This document shows positions 17,378-25,545 of a stretch of DNA of 64,000 nt, in pieces. The position numbers and the translations under genes are program-made. Numbering within the stretch: position 1 is the first letter of the stretch; the number at the start of each line of letters is the position of its first letter. Source of the DNA: Paenibacillus daejeonensis DSM 15491 (lineage in GTDB: Bacteria > Bacillota > Bacilli > Paenibacillales > Paenibacillaceae); assembly GCF_000378385.1 (NCBI RefSeq), contig NZ_KB899677.1, positions 42,941-106,940 of the forward strand, read 5' to 3'. Under the pieces are notes generated by a model. It was not told where the DNA came from, ran no database searches, and saw only the letters and a list, made by a program, of their open reading frames with translations.

Positions 17378-17824
17378 ATGACACCTAAACCTAATTCATC
17401 TACCACTAACGGCAGCCGGGAACTCGGCAAACTCATTATGCAGCTCAAGCGGCTAGAGCGGCAACCGCATACCTTTGGTCAAGCCGGCACCCTGTCACCA
17501 AGCGAGATTCATACGATTGACGCCATCGGGATCGACTCGCCTGTTCTGATGAGCGAGCTAGCGACGCGGCTGGGCGTCACCAAAGGCGCAATTACCCAGA
17601 TCATTCAGCGGCTGGAGGGCAAAAGCCTCGTCGCACGCGCCGTTCATCCGGAGGATGCACGATCCACGCTGCTGTCACTGACTTCCCTGGGAGAGGAGGC
17701 TTACAAGACCCATCTGGCCGTTAATCATCAATTCTATGATCGCCTTCGGTCGCAATTAACACAGCAGGAAATCGCAGCTTTTGAGAAAAGTCTGGTTATT
17801 CTAAACGACATGCTTGAACCTTAG
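17378..17824 (+). CDS. MarR-family transcriptional regulator
   Basis: This 148-residue winged-helix regulator has its recognition region in MSELATRLGVTKGAITQIIQ (about residues 57-77), its wing in AVHPEDARSTLLSLT, and dimerisation helices at both ends. There is no good ribosome binding site near ATG 17378; only AGGA about 14 bases upstream. An internal ATG at codon 21 is possible but would cut helix 1. The gene starts 33 bases before the dehydrogenase gene and diverges from the reductase pair. Confidence 0.9.
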   Translation: MTPKPNSSTTNGSRELGKLIMQLKRLERQPHTFGQAGTLSPSEIHTIDAIGIDSPVLMSELATRLGVTKGAITQIIQRLEGKSLVARAVHPEDARSTLLSLTSLGEEAYKTHLAVNHQFYDRLRSQLTQQEIAAFEKSLVILNDMLEP

Positions 17825-17857
17825 ATTGATGGCTCGCGGATAGAAAGGAACATCAGG

Positions 17858-18940
17858 ATGAAAAAAAATATCGTTGTCATCGGAGGGTACGGCCATGTTG
17901 GCGGACGAATCTGCCAGACCCTGGCACAGCATTACCCGGGCCAAGTGATCGCCGCCGGCCGTTCTCTGAAACGCGCGGAAGCCTTCTGCGCTTCATCAGC
18001 AGGAACCATCCTCCCCCTGGCCCTTGACGTTGCTCAGGCACCGACCGAAAGTTTGCTGCAGGAGACGGGGCTCATCATTATGTGCCTGGACCAGCAGGAT
18101 ACACGCTTTGCTCAGGCCTGCCTCGCACGCGGTATTCATTATATCGATATCTCAGCGGACTACGGTTTCCTCTCGCAGGTCGAGGCTCTGCATGATCTGG
18201 CGGCCGAGCACGGAGCATCCGCATGGCTAAGCGTCGGTCTGGCGCCGGGCCTGACCAACCTGCTGGCTCGACTGGTCCGCGACAAGCTGGATGACACTTC
18301 CGCCATTGACATAACGATTATGCTGGGGCTGGGAGACGCACACGGGAAGGCCGCTCTGGAATGGACATTGGACAATGCTGTATCGGATTTTGAGACTGGA
18401 CGAACCGCCACCGGGGATCGGCGGCGGCTCGTGAGTCTTAGTGATGGCAGAACTGTGAATTGGGGCAATGGAGTCGGGAGGCAGCGCGCCTACCGTTTCA
18501 ACTTCGCCGACCAGCACATCCTGCCGGATACGTTGGAGGTGCCGGAGGTTGCCACGCGGCTGAGCCTGGATCCGGGCTGGATGACCGGCTTACTGGCTGC
18601 CGCCAAACGGCTGGGTCTGCTGCTGCCGTTGCGACTGCCCTTCTGTCGGTCCCTGGCGGTACGCGCCTTCGGCGGGATGCGCATGGGCCAACCCTTATAT
18701 GCGTTGCACGTTCAGGCGAATGGCCACATAAATGGTCAGCCTGCCAGCGTCGCAGCCGTCTTGCGCGGACGCCATGAATCGGAGGTTACTGCCTTGACCG
18801 CTGCTGCCTTGGCACTGGAGGTCTGCTCCGGCCGCGCGCCGGGCGGCGTGCGGCATATTGAGCAAGGCTTCACGTATCCGGAGCTGGCGCATGCACTCGA
18901 AGGTGTGGCTCACCTGACCCTGGTGGAGCCGGGACGTTAG
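17858..18940 (+). CDS. Saccharopine-dehydrogenase-like NAD(P)-binding protein
   Basis: This is a 360-residue oxidoreductase-like protein. The Rossmann motif VVIGGYGHVGGRICQTLAQH is at residues 5-24, followed by DVAQAP and a second nucleotide-contact region (LIIMCLDQQDTRFAQACLARG). The middle holds SVGLAPGLTNLLARLV, typical of saccharopine-dehydrogenase-like proteins of unknown substrate. AAAGGA precedes the ATG. It lies 33 bases after marR and is probably co-transcribed. Its stop overlaps the stop of the convergent VOC gene by four bases. Confidence 0.82.
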   Translation: MKKNIVVIGGYGHVGGRICQTLAQHYPGQVIAAGRSLKRAEAFCASSAGTILPLALDVAQAPTESLLQETGLIIMCLDQQDTRFAQACLARGIHYIDISADYGFLSQVEALHDLAAEHGASAWLSVGLAPGLTNLLARLVRDKLDDTSAIDITIMLGLGDAHGKAALEWTLDNAVSDFETGRTATGDRRRLVSLSDGRTVNWGNGVGRQRAYRFNFADQHILPDTLEVPEVATRLSLDPGWMTGLLAAAKRLGLLLPLRLPFCRSLAVRAFGGMRMGQPLYALHVQANGHINGQPASVAAVLRGRHESEVTALTAAALALEVCSGRAPGGVRHIEQGFTYPELAHALEGVAHLTLVEPGR

Positions 18941-19359
18941 TCGTCCAGCTCCCAAGCCGGGTTCCAGACCACTTCCCATAGATGGCCATCGGGATCGAGG
19001 AAGTGTCCCGAGTACCCGCCCCAGAACGCCTCGTGGGCCGGGTCAGTAATGACAGCCCCGGCCTCAGCAGCCTGGGCCATGACGGCATCAACCTCCTCTT
19101 TGCTGCCGACATTGTGTCCGATGGTCAGCTCCGTGGAGCTTGGCGGACCCAGCGGCACCTTCGCTTCATGAGCCACATCCTTGCGCTGCCAGATCGCCAA
19201 CTTAAGTCCCCCCTGCAGCTCGAAGAAAGCTACCGCTCCATGCTCGAACTCACGGCCGATAATCCCCTCGCTCGGAAATCCGAGTCCCTCCCTGTAGAAC
19301 CGCAGCGACCGCTCCAGATCATCAACGCCCAGTGTAAGTACCGTAACCCTTGGCTTCAT
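18937..19359 (-). CDS. VOC (glyoxalase/bleomycin-resistance) family protein
   Basis: This 140-residue protein has two beta-alpha-beta-beta-beta repeats of the vicinal oxygen chelate fold. Repeat one starts VTVLTLGVDDLERSLRFYRE and repeat two ends GGYSGHFLDPDGHLWEVVWN, with His/Glu positions usable for metal binding. The substrate is unknown. ATG 19359 is preferred because GAGGAG is nine bases upstream; the ATG at 19368 abuts that site. The 3' end overlaps the convergent dehydrogenase gene by four bases, and no terminator is visible there. Confidence 0.88.
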   Translation of the reverse strand: MKPRVTVLTLGVDDLERSLRFYREGLGFPSEGIIGREFEHGAVAFFELQGGLKLAIWQRKDVAHEAKVPLGPPSSTELTIGHNVGSKEEVDAVMAQAAEAGAVITDPAHEAFWGGYSGHFLDPDGHLWEVVWNPAWELDD

Positions 19360-19426
19360 ACGACTCATCTCCTCGTGTAAACTTCCACTGACTTCATTTT
19401 GCCACAGTTACAATGCACAGGATTGT

Positions 19427-19466
19427 AAAAAACGGCCACCCCTTCGTCTGAGGGGCATAGCCGTTT
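19427..19466 (-). terminator. Strong terminator-like hairpin in the intergenic region
   Basis: Arms AACGGC/GCCGTT are extended by ACCCCT/AGGGG around a short loop, and the minus strand continues with six T. No gene on the minus strand ends just before it. It would therefore stop an untranslated minus-strand transcript or act as an attenuator upstream of the VOC gene. Confidence 0.55.
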
Positions 19467-19610
19467 CGTTAGCGCATGGAGAATCGAGGGAAGTATGCTG
19501 AGCGACTACGGTTACATCCTCAGCTCGTGAATCCTTAAGACAGGGGTAAGGCTTCCTCCTATTCTAACTGCTGCTTGCCTTTACCCTAACATGATGACTC
19601 AAATCGGACA
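19467..19610. other. Structured non-coding region
   Basis: Several complementary segments are nested: GAGGGAAG with CTTCCTC, GCTGAG with CTCAGC, and GGGTAAGGC with GCCTTTACCC. The region lies between divergent genes and next to the terminator at 19427-19466. It matches no riboswitch class I can recall. It could be a leader RNA or small RNA on either strand. The rest of the gap to 19748 is ordinary promoter-like sequence. Confidence 0.35.
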
Positions 19611-19748
19611 AAGAGAATACGCTGTTTTCCCGGATAATCGGGATCCCTTTTGGGACTATTGGTTTGGAAAATGCAACCAAATGGTCTATTGAGCACCTGG
19701 GAGAACTATGGTAATTTTTAAAAAAAGGTTAAAAGGAAGGAGTCTACT

Positions 19749-21335
19749 GTGCGTATTCGTTATTCTTGGTACACATTAGTAACTGTATTGGCTCTCCCCC
19801 TCATCCTGATGTTATCCGCACATGTATCGGCCAACTCTAAGATTCAGGTCTATGTCGACCGGGAGCCTGTCGTCTTCACGCTCGACCCTGTGATCGACCG
19901 TGGGACAACACTTGTCCAGCTGAGACCGCTGCTGGAGGCGCTTGGCGTCGATATCAGCTGGTCGGCAGCCCAACGCACCGTCACTGGAGTCAAAGACGAT
20001 AACCGCTTCTCCTTGACATTGGATCAGTCCCACGCCCAGGTGAACGGCCAACGCCTGGCCCTCAGTGTTCCGGGACGCAGCGTAAACGGCCATACGATGA
20101 TCCCGCTTCGCTTCGTTGGTGAATCGACTGGCGCCGCTGTCGGCTGGAATGGCAACACTCGGACGATCAGCGTCTATAGCCAGGAGCTGATTGAGCTGAT
20201 TGGGTTAAGCCAGGAAGATGCCCAGCGCGAGGTTACAGAAGGCGCGTGGAACCGGACATCCGCCACCACCACTTCTCCCAGCGGCTTGTATAGCCGCAGT
20301 TACACGCACTACTCCGACAACCGGAATTGCGTTGGGGTGTGTATGGATCAGCTGTACTTTGTGAACGACAGACAGGTCGCAACTAGCCTGCCGCCCGAGG
20401 GACCAGACGCCGTGCGCTGTACTGCCGGCCAATGCCAGTCTTATGAGATCAAGGGCGGCCAGCTTATACTGGGCAGTGGCCAGAGCTTTAAGATCGAGCA
20501 ACTGTCAGCCGACCACTTTACGCTTGACGGCAGGACCTATGTCCGCCACGAGCCCTTAAGCCGGTTGCAGCTCGACGGAGCCTACGTGACCAATATTGCA
20601 GGGAACCTAAGTAACAATCAGACGTATGTGTTCCAGGCAGACGGCACGTTTACCGAACAAGGCGAGTCGGCATCCGCAGGAACATATACCGTAATCAATT
20701 ATGGCATCCTGCTGAAGCATGACGGTGGCCGGGTGGAGAAACGCATGTTTTACCGCCCGGACCACAATGAGCGCGTGCTGCAGATTGGCGGCAGCATGTA
20801 TACGCGAGATACCAGTGGTCCAAGTATCAAAACTGCTCCGCTGCCCGACAAGCTGACCACGGAACGTCAAGCTGAAAAAAAGCTGTTCAGTACCGCAGCA
20901 CCATCCCGTCAACGGGAGCTGAAGGACGTTTTCGTTACGCTGCAGGCCTACCAGTGGGCCGAACTGGACATCCATCCGGATTATTCCCACACGTTTCAGG
21001 GCTTCGGCAATGAGGGCGTAATTGCTTTGACGGTCAGATATGAAGTGCAAAACCGGACGGGGCAGACCTTGGATACTGCTACGCTCGAGCCCCGGCTGCG
21101 GGTGAATAACTTTGCAGGTGAGGTGCTGGCTTCTCCGAATCTTGTCCCGCCACCCGTCGGTGCACTCAAGACGGATGAAGCAGCCACGCAGTTAGCGGTA
21201 TTCCTGTTTCCCAAAGACCGGTACAGCGAATTCACCCGCTTCGAGCTGGCGCTTGGCGGCCTGACGCTGAATGGTGGTGCACCCTGGTTTGGTGAGCAGT
21301 GGCTGGTGTTTGATATTTTCAACACCTTGGATTAG
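19749..21335 (+). CDS. Secreted protein, Cu-amine-oxidase-like N domain + four-Cys domain + Ig-like C domain
   Basis: This is a 528-residue exported protein of unknown function. It has a signal peptide (1-28), a copper-amine-oxidase-like domain (30-145, RGTTLVQLRPLLEALGV and GHTMIPLRFVGESTGA), and the same four-Cys domain as the paralogue at 8474 (about 175-355; NCVGVC, CTAGQC, then SYEIKGGQLILGSG and DGGRVEKRMFY). An additional beta-rich C-terminal domain (380-528) resembles DUF4352/DUF5068-type Ig folds (VIALTVRYEVQNRTGQTLD). The start is GTG 19749 with AAGGAG upstream. A terminator follows at 21366-21397. Confidence 0.8.
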   Translation: MRIRYSWYTLVTVLALPLILMLSAHVSANSKIQVYVDREPVVFTLDPVIDRGTTLVQLRPLLEALGVDISWSAAQRTVTGVKDDNRFSLTLDQSHAQVNGQRLALSVPGRSVNGHTMIPLRFVGESTGAAVGWNGNTRTISVYSQELIELIGLSQEDAQREVTEGAWNRTSATTTSPSGLYSRSYTHYSDNRNCVGVCMDQLYFVNDRQVATSLPPEGPDAVRCTAGQCQSYEIKGGQLILGSGQSFKIEQLSADHFTLDGRTYVRHEPLSRLQLDGAYVTNIAGNLSNNQTYVFQADGTFTEQGESASAGTYTVINYGILLKHDGGRVEKRMFYRPDHNERVLQIGGSMYTRDTSGPSIKTAPLPDKLTTERQAEKKLFSTAAPSRQRELKDVFVTLQAYQWAELDIHPDYSHTFQGFGNEGVIALTVRYEVQNRTGQTLDTATLEPRLRVNNFAGEVLASPNLVPPPVGALKTDEAATQLAVFLFPKDRYSEFTRFELALGGLTLNGGAPWFGEQWLVFDIFNTLD

Positions 21336-21365
21336 CGAGCATTGCGTATACATGCATAACAAGAG

Positions 21366-21397
21366 GACCCCGCAAATCGATCGTGATGTGCGGGGTC
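21366..21397 (+). terminator. Rho-independent terminator
   Basis: GACCCCGCA and TGCGGGGTC flank a 14-base loop, followed by a T-rich stretch. It lies between convergent genes ending at 21335 and 21432 and may serve both. Confidence 0.75.
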
Positions 21398-21431
21398 TCT
21401 CTGTGTGGAAATTAGGGTTGCGAATGACTCT

Positions 21432-21908
21432 TTACTGTCGTACGTCTTTCTGAATGAGCTCCGCCAAGGCCTCTGCGACCATTGCGTGATCCTGCTCCCC
21501 CGTCAGCCCCGACACCGTGGCTATGCCAACCACGCCCTCGCCCAGCATCCGCAAGGGAACGGCGCCGCCTACAGCTTTGTACTGTTCAGGATCCAAGCCG
21601 TCATCTTCCACCGTGCCCCCTCTGCCGGCGAGCAGCAGATGTATGTAATAGGAGCTATGCTCATAGTGCTGCACCACATTGTTTTTCCAGTCCACCCACT
21701 CGTCGTTGCGGGATGACTTGCCCTCCATCCGGGTATAGTACACCCGCTCGCCACGCAGCCGGATATCGACGACGATAGCTTTGCCCTCGCGTTTTGCCCG
21801 CGTAACGATAAGGCTTCCCAGTTCATAGGCCGTGTCGTTTGTGAATGTTTCAAATTGCAGATTTTCCTCCTGCTGGAGCAGTTGCTGCAGGACAGCCTGA
21901 CTATCCAT
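21432..21908 (-). CDS. UPF0303 / haem-degrading-domain (GlcG-HbpS-like) protein
   Basis: This is a 158-residue protein of the UPF0303 family, related to the HbpS/GlcG fold. It shows ELGSLIVTRAKREGKAIVVDI at residues 30-50, NNVVQHYEHSSYYIHLLLAG in the middle, and VGGAVPLRML and GVVGIATVSGLTGEQDHAMV at the end. The role is not settled; relatives occur in glycolate and diol operons. It is the last gene of the catabolic island, 22 bases after the dehydrogenase gene. Confidence 0.85.
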   Translation of the reverse strand: MDSQAVLQQLLQQEENLQFETFTNDTAYELGSLIVTRAKREGKAIVVDIRLRGERVYYTRMEGKSSRNDEWVDWKNNVVQHYEHSSYYIHLLLAGRGGTVEDDGLDPEQYKAVGGAVPLRMLGEGVVGIATVSGLTGEQDHAMVAEALAELIQKDVRQ

Positions 21909-21930
21909 GTCATTCCTCCTTCTCGGCAGG

Positions 21931-22884
21931 TTAGTATTGCCTGTTCAGCTCCACCTGGTTGAGTGGTAGCCTCTCCCCTTTGACCCAAGCCTCCAGGTTG
22001 ACTGCAAAAATCTCCAGCGCCCGTTCCTCGTACCGGTCGGTCATACCGCCAGTGTGCGGCGTAATAATAACATTGGAGAACTCCCATAACGGATGCTCGG
22101 GCGGTAATGGCTCCTCCTCGAATACATCCAGACCTGCTCCTGCAATTTCCCCCTGGCGCAGCGCCTCAACCAATGCCTCTGTATCCACCGTCGCTCCCCG
22201 GCTGACGTTGATGAAGACCGCACCGGGCTTCATTATGGCAAACTGCTCACGTCCGAACATGTGGCGCGACTCATCCGTCAGTGGCATGATTGCTACAACG
22301 ACGTCGCTCTCCGCCAGGACGGTATCGAGTCCGCTCAGATCATACATCCGGTCGACGGATTCTGCACGTGCGCCCGTGCGGCGCACGCCAAGTGTCTTCA
22401 TCCCGAAGGCTTGGGCCAGCCGGGCCAGCTCCACGCCTATCGAGCCTACACCGATAATACCCATCGTCTTGCCATGCAGCTCTGTCAAACCGCCTGGATT
22501 CTCCCAATGGTGATTCATCTGTTGCCGAATGGAGACATTCAATTTGCGGGAGAAGGCCAGCATCATTGCCAATGCCGTCTCCGAGACCGGATGCGGATGC
22601 ACGCCACTCGCCGTAGTCAGAACCATGTTCCGACGTGCCAGCAGCGACAGAGGCAGCCGGTCCACCCCTGCGCCCCATACCTGAATCCATTGGATTGGCG
22701 TAGACTCTGCTGCGCAAACCTCTGCCACCTCGTTGTTCCAGCCGCAGACGATCTCTGCCCGCGCCAGTCCCTCGCGGAGCGCTTCCCCCTCCAGTCCGTG
22801 CAGCAATTCGCAGTCCGGCGCGACCGCCTGGATTCTCGCCAGACTCGCTTCCTTCAGCGGGGGAATGATGACCATTGTTCTCAT
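21931..22884 (-). CDS. D-2-hydroxyacid dehydrogenase (NAD)
   Basis: This 317-residue enzyme interconverts a 2-hydroxyacid and its 2-keto acid. The Rossmann motif is IIGVGSIGVELARLAQAFGM. The catalytic Arg is in NVSRGATVDTEALV, Glu in LDVFEEEPLP and His in VIITPHTGG, so the triad is intact. A second, clearly related copy lies at 34490-35443 near the other end of the island. Its start overlaps the DhaL stop by four bases (ATGA), so translation is probably coupled. The substrate is unknown; a sugar-acid-derived keto or hydroxy acid fits the context. Confidence 0.92.
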   Translation of the reverse strand: MRTMVIIPPLKEASLARIQAVAPDCELLHGLEGEALREGLARAEIVCGWNNEVAEVCAAESTPIQWIQVWGAGVDRLPLSLLARRNMVLTTASGVHPHPVSETALAMMLAFSRKLNVSIRQQMNHHWENPGGLTELHGKTMGIIGVGSIGVELARLAQAFGMKTLGVRRTGARAESVDRMYDLSGLDTVLAESDVVVAIMPLTDESRHMFGREQFAIMKPGAVFINVSRGATVDTEALVEALRQGEIAGAGLDVFEEEPLPPEHPLWEFSNVIITPHTGGMTDRYEERALEIFAVNLEAWVKGERLPLNQVELNRQY

Positions 22885-23528
22885 GAGGCTTCCGCTCCTC
22901 TACTGGCGGCGTAGGCTTCTACAAAAGCAGCAAAAATGAGCTGAGCAGAAGCTGCACCCGGGTCAATTCCGCCTTTGGAACGGTCGCCGAGCCGGCCGGA
23001 GCGCCCTTTGCGGGAAATCATGTCCTTGGTGGATTCCATACCGCGCTTTCCAGCATACACCGCCTGCTCCCAGGCATCAGGCCATGCTGTATCCTTCTCT
23101 AGCACCTCAGCAATCGGAATCCAGGTATCCAGCATCGTCTTGTCGCCACGCTCTGCCTTGCCGATCTTCTGGATGCCTTGGACAACAGCAATCCAGAATT
23201 GGCCCAGTTCCTCCTCGCTTAGCGTCGGCTTGCCAGCAACTACTACGCTTGCTCGCATCCAGCCCATGCCATACAGCGGCCCTACAGATGCACCGACGCT
23301 GTCCAGGAATGCACGTGAAATCTCCTTCACGATCGTGCCGATATCTTCAACCTCTGCCAATTGGTCCAGCCGCTCCCCGATAGCGCGCCAGCCAATCGCC
23401 ATAGAGACACCATGGTCGCCGTCACCGATAACCCGGTCAAGCTCGGACAGGTAGGCCTGCTCCGCCTCAACAGCTTTACCAATTCGGTGGAAGATCGCTA
23501 TGAACTGTGGAACGCTCAGCTGCATCAA
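22881..23528 (-). CDS. dhaL: Dihydroxyacetone kinase subunit L (DhaL)
   Basis: This is the nucleotide-binding subunit of a DhaKL-type kinase, 215 residues long. The Mg-ADP-binding Asp cluster is seen in DRVIGDGDHGVSMAIGWRAI (about 32-51), with SVGASVGPLYGMGWMRAS in the middle and GRSGRLGDRSKGGIDPGAAS near the C-terminus. The gene overlaps dhaK upstream and the dehydrogenase downstream by four bases each. No DhaM phosphotransferase gene is in the window. The protein looks intact, in contrast to its partner DhaK. Confidence 0.93.
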   Translation of the reverse strand: MMQLSVPQFIAIFHRIGKAVEAEQAYLSELDRVIGDGDHGVSMAIGWRAIGERLDQLAEVEDIGTIVKEISRAFLDSVGASVGPLYGMGWMRASVVVAGKPTLSEEELGQFWIAVVQGIQKIGKAERGDKTMLDTWIPIAEVLEKDTAWPDAWEQAVYAGKRGMESTKDMISRKGRSGRLGDRSKGGIDPGAASAQLIFAAFVEAYAASRGAEAS

Positions 23529-24538
23529 TCGCTCCTCCCTTCCCGTTGGGTCAGCGCCGGACAGTCCGCCGGCCGGTCGATCAGCTCCGCCAGCTCGTCA
23601 TCGAGCTTCATAATGGTCAGTGAGCAGCCGCCCATCTCCATAGAGGTGACATAGGGCCCCACATAGGAGCGATGAATGCGGATGCCCCGCTCCTCCAGTA
23701 GCTGAGCCGTCTTGCGGAATACAAGGTAGAGCTCCATCATCGTCGTCGATCCGAGGCTATTCACAAGCACAACCACCCTGTCGCCCGAGGCGATGTCCAG
23801 ATCCGCCAGGATGGCCTGGAGCAGCTCGGTGGCGACATTGTCGGCCGTCGCGAGCTTGCTTCGGGACAGTCCAGGCTCACCGTGGATGCCCAAGCCCAGC
23901 TCCATCTCATCTGGCGCCAGCTCGAAGGCTTGCTTGCCCGTCTAGGGAAGATAGCAGCCGCTGAGTGCCACGCCCATCGTCCGAGTCTGGTCATTGGCCT
24001 TGCGGCACATCCGGACCAGCTCATCCAGGGAGTAGCCAGCATCGGCTGCAGCGCCAGCCACCTTGAATAGAAGCACGAATCCAGCAATCCCGCGCCGTTG
24101 CTCCCGCTCCGCTGGCGGAGCCGAGGCGACGTCGTCCGTTACCCGAACTGTTTCGGTGCGGATGCCCTCCATCTCGGCCAACTCCGCGCTCATATCAAAA
24201 TTCATACCGTCTCCAGCATAGTTGCCGTAGAGATAGAGCACGCCCGCTCCCTGCTCCACAGCGCGCGTCACCTCGAGAATCGGCGACGGGGGTGGCGAAG
24301 CGAACACATTGCCAACTGCTACGCCATCGGCGAAGCCTTCACCTACATACCCCAAGAAGCCAGGTTCGTGACCAGAGCCCCCGCCGATGACGATACCGAC
24401 CTTGCCCGGCTGCAGCCGGGTGCGGATCAACGCACGCGGATGGTTGGGCGATTGGCGAATCATGTGAGGATAAGCCGCGACATACCCTTCAATCATCTCC
24501 TCGACCACACGGTCCGGGTCGTTCAACAGCTTCTTCAT
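23525..24538 (-). pseudogene. dhaK: Dihydroxyacetone kinase subunit K (DhaK) with in-frame TAG
   Basis: This is the substrate-binding kinase subunit, read from ATG 24538 (GAGGTG upstream, ATGA overlap with the aldo-keto reductase). Residues 1-198 contain VGIVIGGGSGHEPGFLGYVG and YLYGNYAGDGMNFDM. A TAG at 23942-23944 follows GCYLP, and the same frame continues TGKQAFELAPDEMELGLGIH onward to a normal stop at 23525. Only one codon breaks an otherwise full-length 337-codon gene. The truncated product would lack the C-terminal part with the GIHGEPG segment and all later core residues. Coding quality after the stop is unchanged, so the mutation is recent or a sequencing error. Confidence 0.88.
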
Positions 24539-25545
24539 GGAATCACCTCTCCTCTGCTTGATTGATATAGCGCATACCACTCGTCGCGGGTCATCAGCTC
24601 GGCTTGCCGCGCAGCATCCGCGCAGGCGAGGATCCGCTCGGGGTTCAACGTGCCCGTTACCGGCTGGATGCGGGCCGGGTGCTTCATCAGCCAGCCCAGG
24701 ATAATCGACTCTGGTGTCGTCTCCTTCTCGCTTGCCATGCGGCCCACCAGCTCCGTGGTCTGCCGCTCTGCCTCTGTGACGTTCTCCATCACGCGTCCCG
24801 AGAAACGACCCTGCGCCAGCGAGCCCCAGGCTTGCAGCTGGATGTTCTCGGCGCGGCAATATTCAAGCGTGCCCTCGGGGAACCGTACGGTCTTGGCGAT
24901 CGTGCGGTTCATGAGGATGCCGCTGTCCAGCCAGTCGAGCTTGCCCAGGCTCAGATCCAGCTGGTTAACGACCAGTGGCACTGGCAGGTACCGCTGGAGG
25001 AAGCGCATCTGCTCGGCCCCTACATTGGATACGCCAAAATGAGCAACTTTGCCCGCGATACGCAGCTGATCGAACGCTTCGGCAATGTCCTCAGGCTCCA
25101 TGAGCGGGTCGGGCCGGTGCAGGAGCAGCACATCCAGACGCTCGACGCCCAGACGTTTCAGGCTGCGGTCAACGGCGGCAACGATATGCGGGCTTGAGAA
25201 GTCATACTGCTTGGCCTTCCCTTCCTCTACCCGGTAGCCGCACTTAGTCTGGATGGTGATCTGCTCCCGCAGCTGCGGCCGTCGGCGCAATGCTTCGCCG
25301 AACACCGCTTCCGCCTGTCCCTTCGCATAGGCATCAGCATGATCGAACATCGTGATTCCCGCTTCCAGCGCCGCATCGATTGCCCGCTCCGTCTGCAGGA
25401 TGGTTTCCTCCGATATCGGCAGCGCCTTCGGACCGCCGCTGAGCTTCATGCAGCCGAATGCAAGTCGGCTGCTCGTAATGCCCCGCTGCTCATAAGGCAT
25501 CGGCTTGCGCACGCGTGCCGCCTCCTGATTAAGCTCTCGCGTCAT
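24535..25545 (-). CDS. Aldo-keto reductase
   Basis: This is a 336-residue NADPH-dependent oxidoreductase of the YdhF-like group. The catalytic tetrad is visible: Asp and Tyr in FDHADAYAKGQAEAVF, Lys in IQTKCGYR, and His in LLLHRPDPLMEP. The C-terminal SIILGWLMKHPARIQPVTGT binds the cofactor. ATG 25545 is chosen for the AAGGGG site seven bases upstream. It overlaps the RraA-like gene by 17 bases and dhaK by four, inside one tightly packed operon. It probably reduces or oxidises a small sugar-derived carbonyl. Confidence 0.92.
   Translation of the reverse strand: MTRELNQEAARVRKPMPYEQRGITSSRLAFGCMKLSGGPKALPISEETILQTERAIDAALEAGITMFDHADAYAKGQAEAVFGEALRRRPQLREQITIQTKCGYRVEEGKAKQYDFSSPHIVAAVDRSLKRLGVERLDVLLLHRPDPLMEPEDIAEAFDQLRIAGKVAHFGVSNVGAEQMRFLQRYLPVPLVVNQLDLSLGKLDWLDSGILMNRTIAKTVRFPEGTLEYCRAENIQLQAWGSLAQGRFSGRVMENVTEAERQTTELVGRMASEKETTPESIILGWLMKHPARIQPVTGTLNPERILACADAARQAELMTRDEWYALYQSSRGEVIP

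Noticed and set aside
23942..23944. TAG as a pyrrolysine codon in dhaK
   Set aside because: DhaK has no known pyrrolysine position here, this lineage is not known to use it, and no supporting genes are in the window.
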